Source: Aegilops tauschii subsp. strangulata
Lineage: Eukaryota > Streptophyta > Magnoliopsida > Poales > Poaceae
DNA length: 64,000 bases
Direction of reading: 5' to 3'
Assembly (NCBI RefSeq): GCF_002575655.3
Contig: NC_053040.3
Coordinates: 364,558,267 to 364,622,266, forward strand
Under the pieces are notes generated by a model. That model did not search any database, was not told the DNA's origin, and saw only the letters and a list, made by a program, of their open reading frames with translations. Below, piece after piece: positions 1-11,118 of this stretch. The first letter of the stretch is position 1; every line of letters starts with the position of its first letter. Both the position numbers and the translations under genes were made by a program.

Positions 1-1353
1 TCCCCCGAGACATGGGTCGAAAGCTATGAGATGGCAATGGAGATGCTGGATGTGGATGATGCGGCGTGTGCTAAATACTTCACCATGATGCTAGAGGGGA
101 CAACCCGCACTTGGCTGAAGAGCTTACCGGCTAATTCTATTAGGTCATGGGCCGAGTTGAGAGCCCGGTTTATCCAGAATTTCAAGGATACATGCAAGCA
201 GCCCATGTCAATTGTGGACTTAGCTGCCTGTGTCCAGGAGGAAGGAGAATCAACAAACCGTTGGGTGCGTCGGGTTTCGGAGATTTTGTATTCATCGGAC
301 CGCATCAATGCTGATACCGCAGTTTTAACATTGGAAGGCAACTGCCGGTTTGAACCCCTGAAGTTGAAGTTGGGACGGCTCAAACGTCATTGTAATGACA
401 TGGGAACACTTATGGCAGTTCTGGTAAAGTATGCCGACTCTGATAGTACCAAGGACCCCGAGTCTGACGATGATAAGACAGGGACGGGAAAGAGGAGCGG
501 CAACGCCAAGGGGCAGCAGTATAACCCGGCGGGTCATGGAAACGGCGGCAAACGTAAAGTGAACAACAGTTTAGATTTTGTGGCTAATACCAACACACAT
601 GACAAAGGCCAGCGACGTAAGGGTAAACCGCCCCAGTGTGCTGGAGGGCCAAGTCCTAACCCGGACCGCCTGTCTTATCTGTTGAACCAGCCTTGCCCGA
701 AACACGGAACGAAGGAGACACCGTCCACGCACCTCTGGAAGGATTGTTATATCATGCAGGAGTTCAAAAATTCGGATCTCTTTCGGTATGATCATGGACC
801 GGGTGGCGGTTCAGGCCCCGGATCTCATGGGTCGGGTTATGGTGGAGGCAATTCCGGTTCAGGCGTCCACGGTAATCAGGGTGGACATAACAATCAGGGC
901 AACCAAGGTGGTTATAATCATCTGGGCAATCAGCAGCAACAGCAGCAGTCGGGTTATCAGAGCAACCCAAAGCAGTTGAATAGTGGGCAGTATCATGTCT
1001 TCACCACTAGCTTGTGCAAGCGCGATCAGAAGCTTCATAAGAGGGCAGTGAACTCCGTTGAACCGGTGGTGCCCCGTTACTTGCGCTGGTCTGAGCAGCC
1101 GATCGTGTGGAGTAGAGAGGATCATCCACCCCGGGTTGACAATCCGGGTCATCTGGCACTGGTGGTGGCGCCTCAGGTGGGAGGTTATAAGTTCACTAAG
1201 GTACTCATGGATGGGGGGAGTAGTATCAATATCCTTTATTATGAAACTTTCCGTCGCATGGGGTTAACAGATAAAAATCTTAAACCGTCCAATACGGTGT
1301 TCCATGGTGTGGTGCCTGGTAAATCGGCATATCCTGTTGGTAAAATAGCTCTG
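1..1353 (+). pseudogene. Gypsy gag and first half of aspartic protease (partial)
   Basis: The frame is open from base 1, so the start codon lies before the window and the Met at 31 is internal. The N-terminal part (about 55-205) has the retrotransposon gag motif with a TWLKSLP core. A Tat-style zinc knuckle (CPKHG then HLWKDC) follows near 690-750. Next is a low-complexity Gly/Asn/Gln-rich stretch at 795-960 ending in a run of six Gln. The protease motif VLMDGGSSINILY lies near 1201-1240, with the catalytic Asp codon at 1210-1212. Coding stops at 1353 where the Copia LTR begins. The family role is capsid and polyprotein cleavage. This half shows no stop codon, but the downstream half is broken. 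Confidence 0.85.
1349..1353 (+). repeat. Target site duplication CTCTG, left copy (outer Copia)
   Basis: The five bases CTCTG immediately precede the LTR start at 1354 and recur at 39879-39883 immediately after the LTR end at 39878. This proves that 1354-39878 entered as one unit. Confidence 0.95.
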
Positions 1354-3077
1354 TGTTGGAAATATGCCCTAGAGGCAATAATAAATTGGTTATTATTATA
1401 TTTCCTTGTTCATGACAATCGTTTATTATCCATGCTAGAATTGTATTGATAGGAAACTCAGATACATGTGTGGATACATAGACAACACCATGTCCCTAGT
1501 AAGCCTCTAGGAGACTAGCTCGTTGATCAATAGATGGTTACGGTTTCCTGACCATGGACATTGGATGTCGTTGATAACGGGATCACATCATTAGGAGAAT
1601 GATGTGATGGACAAGACCCAATCCTAAGCCTAGCACAAGATCGTGTAGTTCGTTTGCTAAGAGCTTTTCTAATGTCAAGTATCATTTCCTTAGACCATGA
1701 GATTATGCAACTCCCGGATACCGTAGGAATGCTTTGGGTGTACCAAATGTCACAACGTAACTGGGTGGCTATAAAGGTGCACTACAGGTATCTTCGAAAG
1801 TGTCTGTTGGGTTGGCACGAATCGAGACTGGGATTTGTCACTCCGTGTAAACGGAGAGGTATCTCTGGGCCCACTCGGTAGGACATCATCATAATGTGCA
1901 CAATGTGACCAAGGAGTTGATCACGGGATGATGTGTTATGGAACGAGTAAAGAGACTTGCCGGTAACGAGATTGAACAAGGTATCGGGATACCGACGATC
2001 GAATCTCGGGCAAGTAACATACCGATAGACAAAGGGAATTGTATACGGGATTGATTGAATCCTCGACATCGTGGTTCATCCGATGAGATCATCGAGGAGC
2101 ATGCGGGAGCCAACATGGGTATCCAGATCCCGCTGTTGGTTATTGACCGGAGAGTCGTCTCGGTCATGTCTGCATGGTTCCCGAACCCGTAGGGTCTACA
2201 CACTTAAGGTTCGGTGACGCTAGGGTTGTAGAGATATTAGTATGCGGTAACCCGAAAGTTGTTCGGAGTCTCGGATGAGATCCTGGATGTCACGAGGAGT
2301 TCCAGAATGGTCCAGAGGTAAAGATTTATATATGGGAAGTCTTATTTTGGTCGCCGGAAAAGTTTCGCGCATTATCGGTATTGTACCGGGAGTGCCGAAA
2401 GGGGTCCGGGGGTCCACCAAGGGGTCCACATGCCCCGGGGGGCACATGGGCTGTGGGGTGTGCGCCTTGGCCTATATGGGCCAAGGGAACCAGCCCCAAG
2501 AGGCCCATGCGCCAAGAGATAAGATAAAGGGAGAGTCCTAAAGGGGGAAGGCACCTCCGAGGTGCCTTGGGGAGGATGGACTCCTCCCTGGCCGCACCCT
2601 TCCTTGGAGGAAGGGCCAAGGCTGTGCCCCCCCCTCTCCCTTGGCCCTATATATAGTGGGGGGGAGGGAGGGCAGCAATACCCAAGCCCTGGCGCCTCCC
2701 TCTCCCTCCCGTGACACATCTCCCTCCTCCCGCAGCGCTTGGCGAAGCCCTGTTGGAATCCCGCTACTTCCACCACCACGCCGTCGTGCTGCTGGATCTC
2801 CATCAACCTCTCCTCCCCCCTTGCTGGATCAATAAGGAGGAGACGTCGCTGCTCCGTACGTGTGTTGAACGCGGAGGTGCCGTCCGTTCGGCGCTACGAT
2901 CATCGGTGATTTGGATCACGACGAGTACGACTCCATCAACCCCGTTCTCTTGAACGCTTCCGCTCGCGATCCACAAGGGTATGTAGATGCACTCCTTCCC
3001 TCTCGTTGCTAGTAAACTCCATAGATTGATCTTGGTGATGCGTAGAAAATTTTGAATTTCTGCTACGTTCCCCAACA
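1354..3077 (+). repeat. 5' LTR of outer Copia (1724 bp)
   Basis: It starts TGTTGGAAATATGCCC and ends CCCCAACA. It matches the 3' LTR at 38160-39878 almost base for base. Many of the differences are C-to-T or G-to-A changes in this copy (for example TCCTGGATGTC near 2280 against TCCCGGACGTC in the 3' LTR), as expected from cytosine deamination. Confidence 0.95.
2648..2655 (+). promoter_or_regulatory. TATA-like box in outer 5' LTR
   Basis: TATATATA sits in the GC-rich segment of the LTR, about 430 bp before the LTR end, at the same place as TATATAAA in the inner LTRs. By analogy with BARE-1-type LTRs this would be the RNA polymerase II promoter at the U3/R boundary. Confidence 0.55.
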
Positions 3078-3078
3078 G

Positions 3079-3091
3079 TGGCATCATGAGC
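3079..3091 (+). promoter_or_regulatory. Primer binding site-like sequence of outer Copia
   Basis: TGGCATCATGAGC begins two bases after the LTR end. It resembles the TGGTATCAGAGC primer site complementary to initiator methionine tRNA used by Copia elements, with two differences. Confidence 0.7.
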
Positions 3092-4068
3092 TAGGTCTAT
3101 GTGTAGTTTCTATGCACGAGTAGAACACAAAGTAGTTGTGGGCGTCGATTTTGTCAATTTACTTGCCGTTACTAGTCTTATCTTGATTCGGCAGCATCGT
3201 GGGATGAAGCGGCCCGGACCGACCTTACACGTACTCTTACGTGAGACAGGTTCCACCGACTGACATGCACTAGTTGCATAAGGTGGCTAGCGGGTGTCTG
3301 TCTCTCCCACTTTAGTCGGATCAGATTCGATGAAAAGGGTCCTTATGAAGGGTAAATAGAAATTGGCATATGACGTTGTCGCTTTTGCGTAGGTAAGAAA
3401 CGTTCTTGCTAGAATCCCATAGCAGCCACGTAAAACATGCAACAACAATTAGAAGACGTCTAACTTGTTTTTGCAGGGTATGCTATGTGATGTGATATGG
3501 CCAAAAGGATGTGATGAATGATATATGTGATGTATGAGATTGATCATGTTCTTGTAATAGGAATCACGACTTGCATGTCGATGAGTATGACAACCGGCAG
3601 GAGCCATAGGAGTTGTCTTAATTTATTGTATGACCTGCGTGTCAATGAAAACGCCATGTAATTCCTTTACTTTATTGCTAACCATTAGCCATAGTAGTAG
3701 AAGTAATAGTTGGCGAGACAACTTCATGAAGACACAATGATGGAGATCATGATGATGGAGATCATGGTGTCATGCCGGTGACGAAGGTGATCATGCCGCG
3801 CCTCGAAGATGGAGATCAAAGGCGCAGGATGATATTGGCCATATCACGTCACTTTATGATTTGCATGTGATGTTTGTCATGTTTACATCTTATTTGCTTA
3901 GAACGACGGTAGCATAAATAAGATGATCCCTCACTAAAATTTCAAGAGACGTGTTCCCCCTAACTGTGCACCGTTGCGAAGGTTCGTTGTTTCGAAGCAC
4001 CACGTGATGATCGGGTGTGATAGATTCTAACATTCGAATACAACGGGTGTTGACGAGCCTAGCATGTA

Positions 4069-4073
4069 CAGAC
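4069..4073 (+). repeat. Target site duplication CAGAC, left copy (inner array)
   Basis: CAGAC precedes the first inner LTR at 4074 and recurs at 33974-33978 directly after the fifth LTR. No such duplication flanks the individual units inside the array. Confidence 0.95.
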
Positions 4074-5791
4074 TGTTGGAAATATGCCCTAGAGGCAATA
4101 ATAAATGGTTATTATTATATTTCTTTGTTCATGGTAATTGTCTATTATTCATGCTATAATTGTATTGTCCGGAAATCGTGATACATGTGTGAATACATAG
4201 ACCACAACCTGTCCCTAGTAAGCCTCTAGTTGACTAGCTCGTTGATCAACAGATAGTCACGGTTTCCTGACTATGGACATTGGATGTCATTGATAACGGG
4301 ATCACATCATTAGGAGAATGATGTGATGGACAAGACCCAATCCTAAGCATAGCATAAAAGATCGTGTAGTTTCGTTTGCTAGAGCTTTTCCAATGTCAAG
4401 TATCTTTTCCTTAGACCATGAGATCGTGCAACTCCCGGATACCGTAGGAGTGCTTTGGGTGTGCCAAACGTCACAACGTAACTGGGTGACTATAAAGGTG
4501 CATTACGGGTATCTCCAAAAGTGTCTGTTGGGTTGGCACGGATCGAGACTGGGATTTGTCGCTCCGTGTGACGGAGAGGTATCTCTGGGCCCACTCGGTA
4601 ATGCATCATCATAATGAGCTCAATGTGACTAAGGCGTTAGTCACGGGATCATGCATTGCGGTACGAGTAAAGAGACTTGCCGGTAACGAGATTGAACAAG
4701 GTATTGGGATACCGACGATCGAATCTCGGGCAAGTAACATACCGATTGACAAAGGGAATTGCATACGGATTGATTGAATCCTCGACACCGTGGTTCATCC
4801 GATGAGATCATCGTGGAACATGTGGGAGCCAACATGGGTATCCAGATCCCGCTGTTGGTTATTAACCGGAGAGGCGTCTCGGTCATGTCTGCATGTCTCC
4901 CGAACCCGTAGGGTCTACACACTTAAGGTTCGGTGACGCTAGGGTTGTAGAGATATATGTATGCGGAAACCCGAAAGTTGTTCGGAGTCCCGGATGAGAT
5001 CCCGGACGTCACGAGAGGTTCCGGAATGGTCCGGAGGTGAAGAATTATATATAGGAAGTCCAGTTTCGGCCACCGGGAAAGTTTCGGGGGTTACCGGTAT
5101 TGTACCGGGACCACCGGAAGGGTCCCGGGGGTCCACCGGGTGGGGCCACCTGTCCCGGAGGGCCCCGTGGGCTGACAGTGGAAGGGAACCAGCCCCTAGT
5201 GGGCTGGGGCGCCCCCCCTGGGCCTTCCCCCTGCGCCTAGGGTTGGGAACCCTAAAGGGGGGGAGTTCCCCCTTGCCTTGGGGGGCAAGGCAACCCCTTC
5301 CCCCCTTGTGGCCGCCGCCCCCCCTTGAGATCCCATCTCTTGGGGCTGGCGCACCCCCCCAGAGGCCTATATAAAGGGGGGAGGGAGGGCAGCACACAAC
5401 AGCCTTGGGCGCCTCCCTCCTCCCCTGCAACACCTCTCTCTCTCTCGTAGAAGCTCGGCGTAGCCCTGCGGAGACCCGCTACATCCACCACCATGCCGTC
5501 GTGCTGCTGGATCTCCATCAACCTCTCCTTCCCCCTTGCTGGATCAAGAAGGAGGAGACGTCGCTGCACCGTACGTGTGTTGAACGCGGAGGTGCCGTCC
5601 GTTCGGCACTCGGTCATCGGTGATTTGGATCACGGCGAGTACGACTCCGTCATCCACGTTCATTGGAACGCTTCCGCTCGCGATCTACAAGGGTATGTAG
5701 ATGCACTCCCTTCCCCTCGTTGCTAGTAGACTCCATAGATGCATCTTGGTGAACGTAGGAAAATTTTAAAATTATGCTACGATTACCAACA
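4074..5791 (+). repeat. Angela LTR 1 (1718 bp)
   Basis: It begins TGTTGGAAATATGCCC and ends GATTACCAACA, and is followed by a primer site. It carries the LTR1/LTR3 variants: CCCCCCCTGGG near 5213 and CTGCAACACC near 5425. Confidence 0.97.
5368..5375 (+). promoter_or_regulatory. TATA box in Angela LTR 1
   Basis: TATATAAA lies after a GC-rich stretch and before a CT-rich segment, the usual U3/R boundary layout. Equivalent boxes occur at 12414-12421, 19458-19465, 26503-26510 and 33549-33556 in LTRs 2-5, so each unit has its own promoter. The transcription start would lie roughly 25-35 bp downstream. Confidence 0.65.
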
Positions 5792-5792
5792 G

Positions 5793-5805
5793 TGGCATCA
5801 TGAGC
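5793..5805 (+). promoter_or_regulatory. Primer binding site-like sequence, unit 1
   Basis: TGGCATCATGAGC starts two bases after LTR 1 and resembles the initiator-Met tRNA primer site. The same sequence follows LTR 2 (12839-12851), LTR 3 (19883-19895) and LTR 4 (26928-26940). It is absent after LTR 5, which is the true right end of the array. Confidence 0.75.
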
Positions 5806-6770
5806 CAGGCCTATGCGTAGTTACTATGCACGAGTAGAACACAAAGCAGTTGTGGGCGTTGAGTTTGGCAATTCTTCTTGCCACTACTAGTCGTTTCTTG
5901 TTTCGGCGGCATTGTAGGATGAAGCGGCCCGGACCGACCTTACACGTACGCTTACGTGAGACTGGTTCCACCGACTGACATGCACAAGTTGCATAAGGTG
6001 GCTAGCGGGTGTCTGTCTCTCCTACTTTAGTCGGAACGGATTCGATGAAAAGGGTCCTTATGAAGGGTAAATAGAAATTGGCAAATCACGTTGTGGTCAT
6101 ACGTAGGTAAGAAACGTTCTTGCTAAAAACCTACAAACCACGTAAAAAAACTTGCAACAACAATTAGAGGACGTCTAACTTGTTTTTGCAGCAAGTGCTA
6201 TGTGATGTGATATGGCCAGAAGATGTGATGAATGATATATGTGATGTATGAGATTGATCATATTCTTGTAATAGGAATCACGACTTGCATGTCGATGAGT
6301 ATGACAACCGGCAGGAGCCATAGGAGTTGTCTTTATTATTTTGTATGACATGCGTGTCATTAAATAAACGCCATGTAAATTACTTTACTTTATTGCTAAA
6401 CGCGTTAGCCATAGAAGTAGAAGTAATCGTTGGCGTGACGACTTCATGAAGACACAATGATGGAGATCATGATGATGGAGATCATGGTGTCATGCCGGTG
6501 ACAAAGATGATCATGGTGCCCCGAAGATGGAGATCAAAGGAGCATGATGATATTGGCCATATCATGTCACTATTTGATTGCATGTGATGTTTATCATGTT
6601 TTTGCATCTTATTTGCTTAGAACGACGGTAGCAAGTAGGATGATCCCTTATAATAATTTCAAGAAAGTGTTCACCCTAACTGTGCACCGTTGCGAAGGTT
6701 CGTTGTTTCGAAGCACCACGTGATGATCGGGTGTGATAGATTCTAACGTTCGAATACAACGGGTGTTGAC

Positions 6771-6864
6771 GAGCCTAGCATGTACAGACATGGCCTCGGA
6801 ACACACGCAATACACTTAGGTTCACTTGATGAGCCTAGCATGTACAGACATGGCCTCGGAACAC
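6771..6864 (+). repeat. 34-bp direct repeat in Angela leader (6771-6804 and 6831-6864)
   Basis: GAGCCTAGCATGTACAGACA and the following 14 bases occur twice with a 60-bp period. The duplication is present in every unit. The corresponding motif in the outer Copia leader is where the inner array inserted. Confidence 0.9.
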
Positions 6865-7105
6865 GGAGGACCGAAAGGTCGAGCATGAGTCGTATAGAAG
6901 ATACGATCAACATGGAGATGTTCACCGATCTTGACTAGTCCGTCTCACGTGATGATCGGACACGGCCTAGTCAAATTCGGATCATGTTTCACTTAGATGA
7001 CTAGAGGGATGTCAATCTGAGTGGGAGTTCATTAAATAATTTGATTATATGAACTTAATTATCATGAACCTAGTCTAAATCTTTACACTATGTATTGTAG
7101 ATCAA

Positions 7106-10100
7106 ATGGCCCACGTTGTCCTCAATTTCAACGCGTTCCTAGAGAAAACCAAGCTGAAAGATGATGGCAGCAACTATACGGACTGGGTCCGGAACCTGAG
7201 GATCATCCTCATAGCAGCCAAGAAAGATTATGTCTTAGAAGCACCGCTAGGTGAAGCACCAATCCCTGAGAACCAAGACGTTATGAACGCTTGGCAGCAG
7301 CGTGCTGATGATTACTCCCTCGTTCAGTGCGGCATGCTTTACAGCTTAGAACCGGGTCTCCAAAAGCGTTTTGAGAAACATGGAGCATATGAGATGTTCG
7401 AGGAGCTGAAACTGGTTTTTCAAGCTCATGCCCGGGTCGAGAGATATGATGTCTCCGACAAGTTCTTCAGCTGTAAAATGGAGGAGAACAGTTCTGTTAG
7501 TGAGCACATACTCAGAATGTCTGGGTTGCACAACCGCTTGTCTCAGCTGGGAGTTAATCTCCCGGATGACGCGGTCATTGACAGAATCCTCCAGTCGCTT
7601 CCACCAAGCTACAAGAGCTTTGTGATGAACTACAATATGCAGGGGATGGAAAAGACCATTCCCGAGGTATATTCAATGCTGAAATCAGCTGAGGTAGAGA
7701 TCAGAAAAGAACATCAAGTGTTGATGGTGAATAAAACCACTAAGTTCAAGAAGGGCAAGGGTAAGAAGAACTTCAAGAAGGACGGCAAGGGAGTTGCCGC
7801 GCCCGGTAAGCCAGTTACCGGGAAGAAGTCAAAGAATGGACCCAAGCCCGAGACTGAGTGCTTTTATTGCAAGGGAAGTGGTCACTGGAAGCGGAACTGC
7901 CCCAAATACTTAGCGGACAAGAAGAAGGCCGGCAACACCCAAGGTATATGTGATATACTAGTAATTGATGTGTACCTTACCAGTACTCGTAGTAGCTCCT
8001 GGGTATTTGATACCGGTGCGGTTGCTCATATTTGTAACTCAAAACAGGAACTACGGAATAAACGGAGACTGGCGAAGGACGAGGTGACGATGCGCGTCGG
8101 GAATGGTTCCAAGGTCGATGTGATCGCCGTCGGCACGCTACCTCTGCATCTCCCTACGGGATTAGTTTTAAACCTCAATAATTGTTATTTAGTGCCAGCT
8201 TTGAGCATGAACATTGTATCTGGATCTCGTTTAATTCGAGATGGCTACTCATTTAAATCTGAGAATAATGGTTGTTCTATTTATTTGAGAGATATGTTTT
8301 ATGGTCATGCCCCGCTGGTCAATGGTTTATTTTTGATGAATCTCGAACGTGATGTTACACATGTTCATAGTGTGAATACCAAAAGATGTAAAGTTGATAA
8401 CGATAGTCCCACATACTTGTGGCACTGCCGCCTTGGTCACATTGGTGTCAAGCGCATGAAGAAGCTCCATGCAGATGGACTTTTGGAGTCTCTTGATTAC
8501 GAATCATTTGACACGTGCGAACCATGCCTCATGGGTAAGATGACCAAGACTCCGTTCTCCGGAACAATGGAGCGAGCAACCAACTTATTGGAAATCATAC
8601 ATACCGATGTGTGTGGTCCAATGAGTGTTGAGGCTCGCGGAGGATATCGTTATGTTCTCACTCTCACTGATGATTTAAGTAGATATGGGTATGTCTACTT
8701 AATGAAACACAAGTCTGAAACCTTTGAAAAGTTCAAAGAATTTCAGAGTGAGGTTGAGAATCAACGTGACAGGAAAATAAAATTATTACGATCAGATCGT
8801 GGTGGAGAATATTTAAGTCACGAATTTGGTACACACTTAAGGAAATGTGGAATAGTTTCACAACTCACGCCGCCTGGAACACCTCGGAGAAATGGTGTGT
8901 CCGAACGTCGTAATCGCACTCTATTGGATATGGTGCGATCTATGATGTCTCTTACCGATTTACCGCTCTCATTTTGGGGTTATGCTTTAGAGACTGCCGC
9001 ATTCACTTTAAATAGGGCACCGTCTAAATCCGTTGAGACGACACCGTATGAATTATGGTTTGGGAAGAAACCTAAGCTGTCGTTTCTAAAAGTTTGGGGA
9101 TGCGATGCTTATGTCAAGAAACTTCAACCTGAAAAGCTCGAACCCAAATCGGAAAAATGCGTCTTCATAGGATACCCTAAGGAAACTATTGGGTATACCT
9201 TCTACCTCAGATCCGAAGGCAAGATCTTCGTTGCCAAGAACGGGTCCTTTCTAGAGAAGGAGTTTCTCTCGAAAGAATTGAGTGGGAGGAAAGTGGAACT
9301 TGATGAGGTGATAGTCACCCCTTCCGAACCGGAAAGTAGCGCAGCGCGGGAAAATGTTCCTGTGGTGCCTACACCAACTGGGGAGGAAGTTAATGATGAT
9401 GATCATGAAGCTTCAGATCAAGTTGCTGAACTTCGTAGGTCCACAAGGACACGTTCCGCACCAGAGTGGTACGGCAACCCTGTCCTGGAAATCATGTTGT
9501 TAGACAACGGTGAACCTTCGAACTATGAAGAAGCGATGGCGGGCCCGGATTCCGACAAATGGCTAGAAGCCATGAAATCCGAGATAGAATCCATGTATGA
9601 AAACAAAGTATGGACTTTGACTGACTTGCCCGATGAGCGGCGAGCCATAGAAAACAAATGGATCTTTAAGAAGAAGACGGACGCAGATGGTAATGTGACC
9701 ATCTACAAAGCTCGACTTGTCGCTAAGGGTTATCGACAAGTTCAAGGGGTTGACTACGATGAGACTTTCTCACCCGTAGCGAAGCTGAAGTCCGTCCGAA
9801 TCATGTTAGCAATTGCCGCATACTATGATTATGAGATATGGCAGATGGACGTCAAAACGGCATTCCTTAATGGCTTCCTTAAGGAAGAGTTGTATATGAT
9901 GCAGCTGGAAGGTTTTGTCGATCCTAAGAATGCTAACAAAGTATGCAAGCTCCAACGCTCAATCTATGGGCTGGTGCAAGCATCTCGGAGTTGGAACATT
10001 CGCTTTGATGAGATGATCAAAGCGTTTGGGTTTACACAGACTTATGGAGAAGCCTGTGTTTACAAGAAAGTGAGTGGGAGCTCTGTAGCATTTCTCATAT

Positions 10101-11086
10101 TATATGTGGATGACATACTATTGATGGGAAATGATATAGAATTCTTGGAAAGTATAAAGGCCTATTTGAATAAGTGTTTTTCAATGAAGGACCTTGGAGA
10201 AGCTGCTTATATATTAGGCATCAAGATCTATAGAGATAGATCAAGACGCCTCATTGGTCTTTCACAAAGTACATACCTTGACAAGATATTGAAGAAGTTC
10301 AGTATGGATCAGTCCAAGAAGGGGTTCTTGCCTGTATTGCAAGGTGTGCAATTGAGCACGGCTCAATGCCCGACCACGGCAGAAGATATAGAAGAGATGA
10401 GTGTCATCCCCTATGCCTCGGCCATAGGGTCTATTATGTATGCCATGCTGTGTACCAGACCTGATGTAAACCTTGCCGTAAGTTTGGTAGGAAGGTACCA
10501 AAGTAATCCCGGCAAGGAACACTGGACAGCGGTCAAGAATATCCTGAAGTACCTGAAGAGGACTAAGGATATGTTTCTCGTTTATGGAGGTGACGAAGAG
10601 CTCGTCGTAAAGGGTTACGTCGACGCTAGCTTCGACACAGATCTGGATGACTCGAAGTCACAGACCGGATACGTGTATATTTTGAATATAGGAGCAGTAA
10701 GCTGGTGCAGTTGCAAGCAAAGCGTCGTGGCGGGATCTACATGTGAAGCGGAATACATGGCAGCCTCGGAGGCAGCACAGGAAGCAGTCTGGATGAAGGA
10801 GTTCATTACCGACCTAGGGGTGATTCCCAATGCGTCGGGCCCAATGACTCTCTTCTGTGACAACACTGGAGCTATTGCCCTTGCGAAGGAGCCCAGGTTT
10901 CACAGGAAGACCAGGCATATCAAGCGTCGCTTCAACTCCATTCGTGAAAGTGTTCAAAATGGAGACATAGATATTTGTAAAGTACACACGGACCTGAATG
11001 TAGCAGATCCGTTGACTAAACCTCTCCCTAGGGCAAAACATGATCAACACCAGGACGCAATGGGTGTTCGATTCATCACAATGTAA
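7106..11086 (+). CDS. Angela unit 1 gag-pol polyprotein (1326 aa, intact)
   Basis: This is the single-ORF Copia polyprotein that supplies capsid, protease, integrase, reverse transcriptase and RNase H. The ATG follows the leader and the frame is open for 1326 codons. Gag occupies about residues 1-245, followed by a CX2CX4HX4C zinc knuckle at 252-265. Protease has the DTGA motif with Asp302. Integrase has the HHCC zinc site His440, His445, Cys471, Cys474 and a DDE core Asp501, Asp564, Glu600. Reverse transcriptase has Asp915 and YVDD at 1000-1003. RNase H has Asp1173, Glu1214 and Asp1252. All catalytic residues are present. The integrase reads GTPRRNG where most Copia proteins have GTPQRNG, and RT reads GLVQAS where GLKQAS is usual. 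Confidence 0.95.
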   Translation: MAHVVLNFNAFLEKTKLKDDGSNYTDWVRNLRIILIAAKKDYVLEAPLGEAPIPENQDVMNAWQQRADDYSLVQCGMLYSLEPGLQKRFEKHGAYEMFEELKLVFQAHARVERYDVSDKFFSCKMEENSSVSEHILRMSGLHNRLSQLGVNLPDDAVIDRILQSLPPSYKSFVMNYNMQGMEKTIPEVYSMLKSAEVEIRKEHQVLMVNKTTKFKKGKGKKNFKKDGKGVAAPGKPVTGKKSKNGPKPETECFYCKGSGHWKRNCPKYLADKKKAGNTQGICDILVIDVYLTSTRSSSWVFDTGAVAHICNSKQELRNKRRLAKDEVTMRVGNGSKVDVIAVGTLPLHLPTGLVLNLNNCYLVPALSMNIVSGSRLIRDGYSFKSENNGCSIYLRDMFYGHAPLVNGLFLMNLERDVTHVHSVNTKRCKVDNDSPTYLWHCRLGHIGVKRMKKLHADGLLESLDYESFDTCEPCLMGKMTKTPFSGTMERATNLLEIIHTDVCGPMSVEARGGYRYVLTLTDDLSRYGYVYLMKHKSETFEKFKEFQSEVENQRDRKIKLLRSDRGGEYLSHEFGTHLRKCGIVSQLTPPGTPRRNGVSERRNRTLLDMVRSMMSLTDLPLSFWGYALETAAFTLNRAPSKSVETTPYELWFGKKPKLSFLKVWGCDAYVKKLQPEKLEPKSEKCVFIGYPKETIGYTFYLRSEGKIFVAKNGSFLEKEFLSKELSGRKVELDEVIVTPSEPESSAARENVPVVPTPTGEEVNDDDHEASDQVAELRRSTRTRSAPEWYGNPVLEIMLLDNGEPSNYEEAMAGPDSDKWLEAMKSEIESMYENKVWTLTDLPDERRAIENKWIFKKKTDADGNVTIYKARLVAKGYRQVQGVDYDETFSPVAKLKSVRIMLAIAAYYDYEIWQMDVKTAFLNGFLKEELYMMQLEGFVDPKNANKVCKLQRSIYGLVQASRSWNIRFDEMIKAFGFTQTYGEACVYKKVSGSSVAFLILYVDDILLMGNDIEFLESIKAYLNKCFSMKDLGEAAYILGIKIYRDRSRRLIGLSQSTYLDKILKKFSMDQSKKGFLPVLQGVQLSTAQCPTTAEDIEEMSVIPYASAIGSIMYAMLCTRPDVNLAVSLVGRYQSNPGKEHWTAVKNILKYLKRTKDMFLVYGGDEELVVKGYVDASFDTDLDDSKSQTGYVYILNIGAVSWCSCKQSVVAGSTCEAEYMAASEAAQEAVWMKEFITDLGVIPNASGPMTLFCDNTGAIALAKEPRFHRKTRHIKRRFNSIRESVQNGDIDICKVHTDLNVADPLTKPLPRAKHDQHQDAMGVRFITM

Positions 11087-11107
11087 CTAGATTATTGACT
11101 CTAGTGC

Positions 11108-11118
11108 AAGTGGGAGAC
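11108..11118 (+). promoter_or_regulatory. Polypurine tract, unit 1
   Basis: AAGTGGGAGAC directly precedes LTR 2. It would be the plus-strand primer site. The same tract precedes LTR 3 (18153-18163), LTR 4 (25197-25207) and LTR 5 (32242-32252). Confidence 0.8.

Larger units (their letters stand above)
3078..4073 (+). other. Outer Copia leader, first part (non-coding)
   Basis: This stretch has no long ORF. It is collinear with the leader of the inner units (for example 5792-6785), sharing blocks such as the one around AAGCGGCCCGGACCGACC. It ends with GCATGTACAGAC, where the inner array is inserted; the leader resumes at 33974. Confidence 0.85.
5792..7105 (+). other. Unit 1 leader (non-coding, 1314 bp)
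   Basis: This is the region between LTR 1 and the polyprotein start, without a credible ORF. It contains a 34-bp direct duplication and several GATGATGGAGATCATG-like repeats near 6455-6490. It would hold the packaging and dimerisation signals in this family (inference from related elements). Confidence 0.8.

Noticed and set aside
1354..1449. Extension of the first ORF from 1354 to 1449 as Gypsy protein
   Set aside because: From 1354 the frame reads into the Copia LTR, so those residues do not belong to gag-pol.
2220..3087. Similar proline- and glycine-rich ORFs in the outer Copia LTRs (and 39026-39754)
   Set aside because: Same explanation: GC-rich LTR shadow frames.
4393..4922. Small conserved ORFs (73-93 codons) near the start of each LTR
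   Set aside because: They are identical because the LTRs are identical; there is no codon bias or domain to support coding.
4939..5726. Overlapping long ORFs on both strands in the GC-rich part of each Angela LTR (also at 11984-12772, 19029-19816, 26073-26861, 33118-33805)
   Set aside because: They recur in every LTR at the same place, overlap on both strands, are low-complexity Gly/Pro/Arg-rich, and have different open lengths in different copies. They are composition effects of the U3/R region, not genes.
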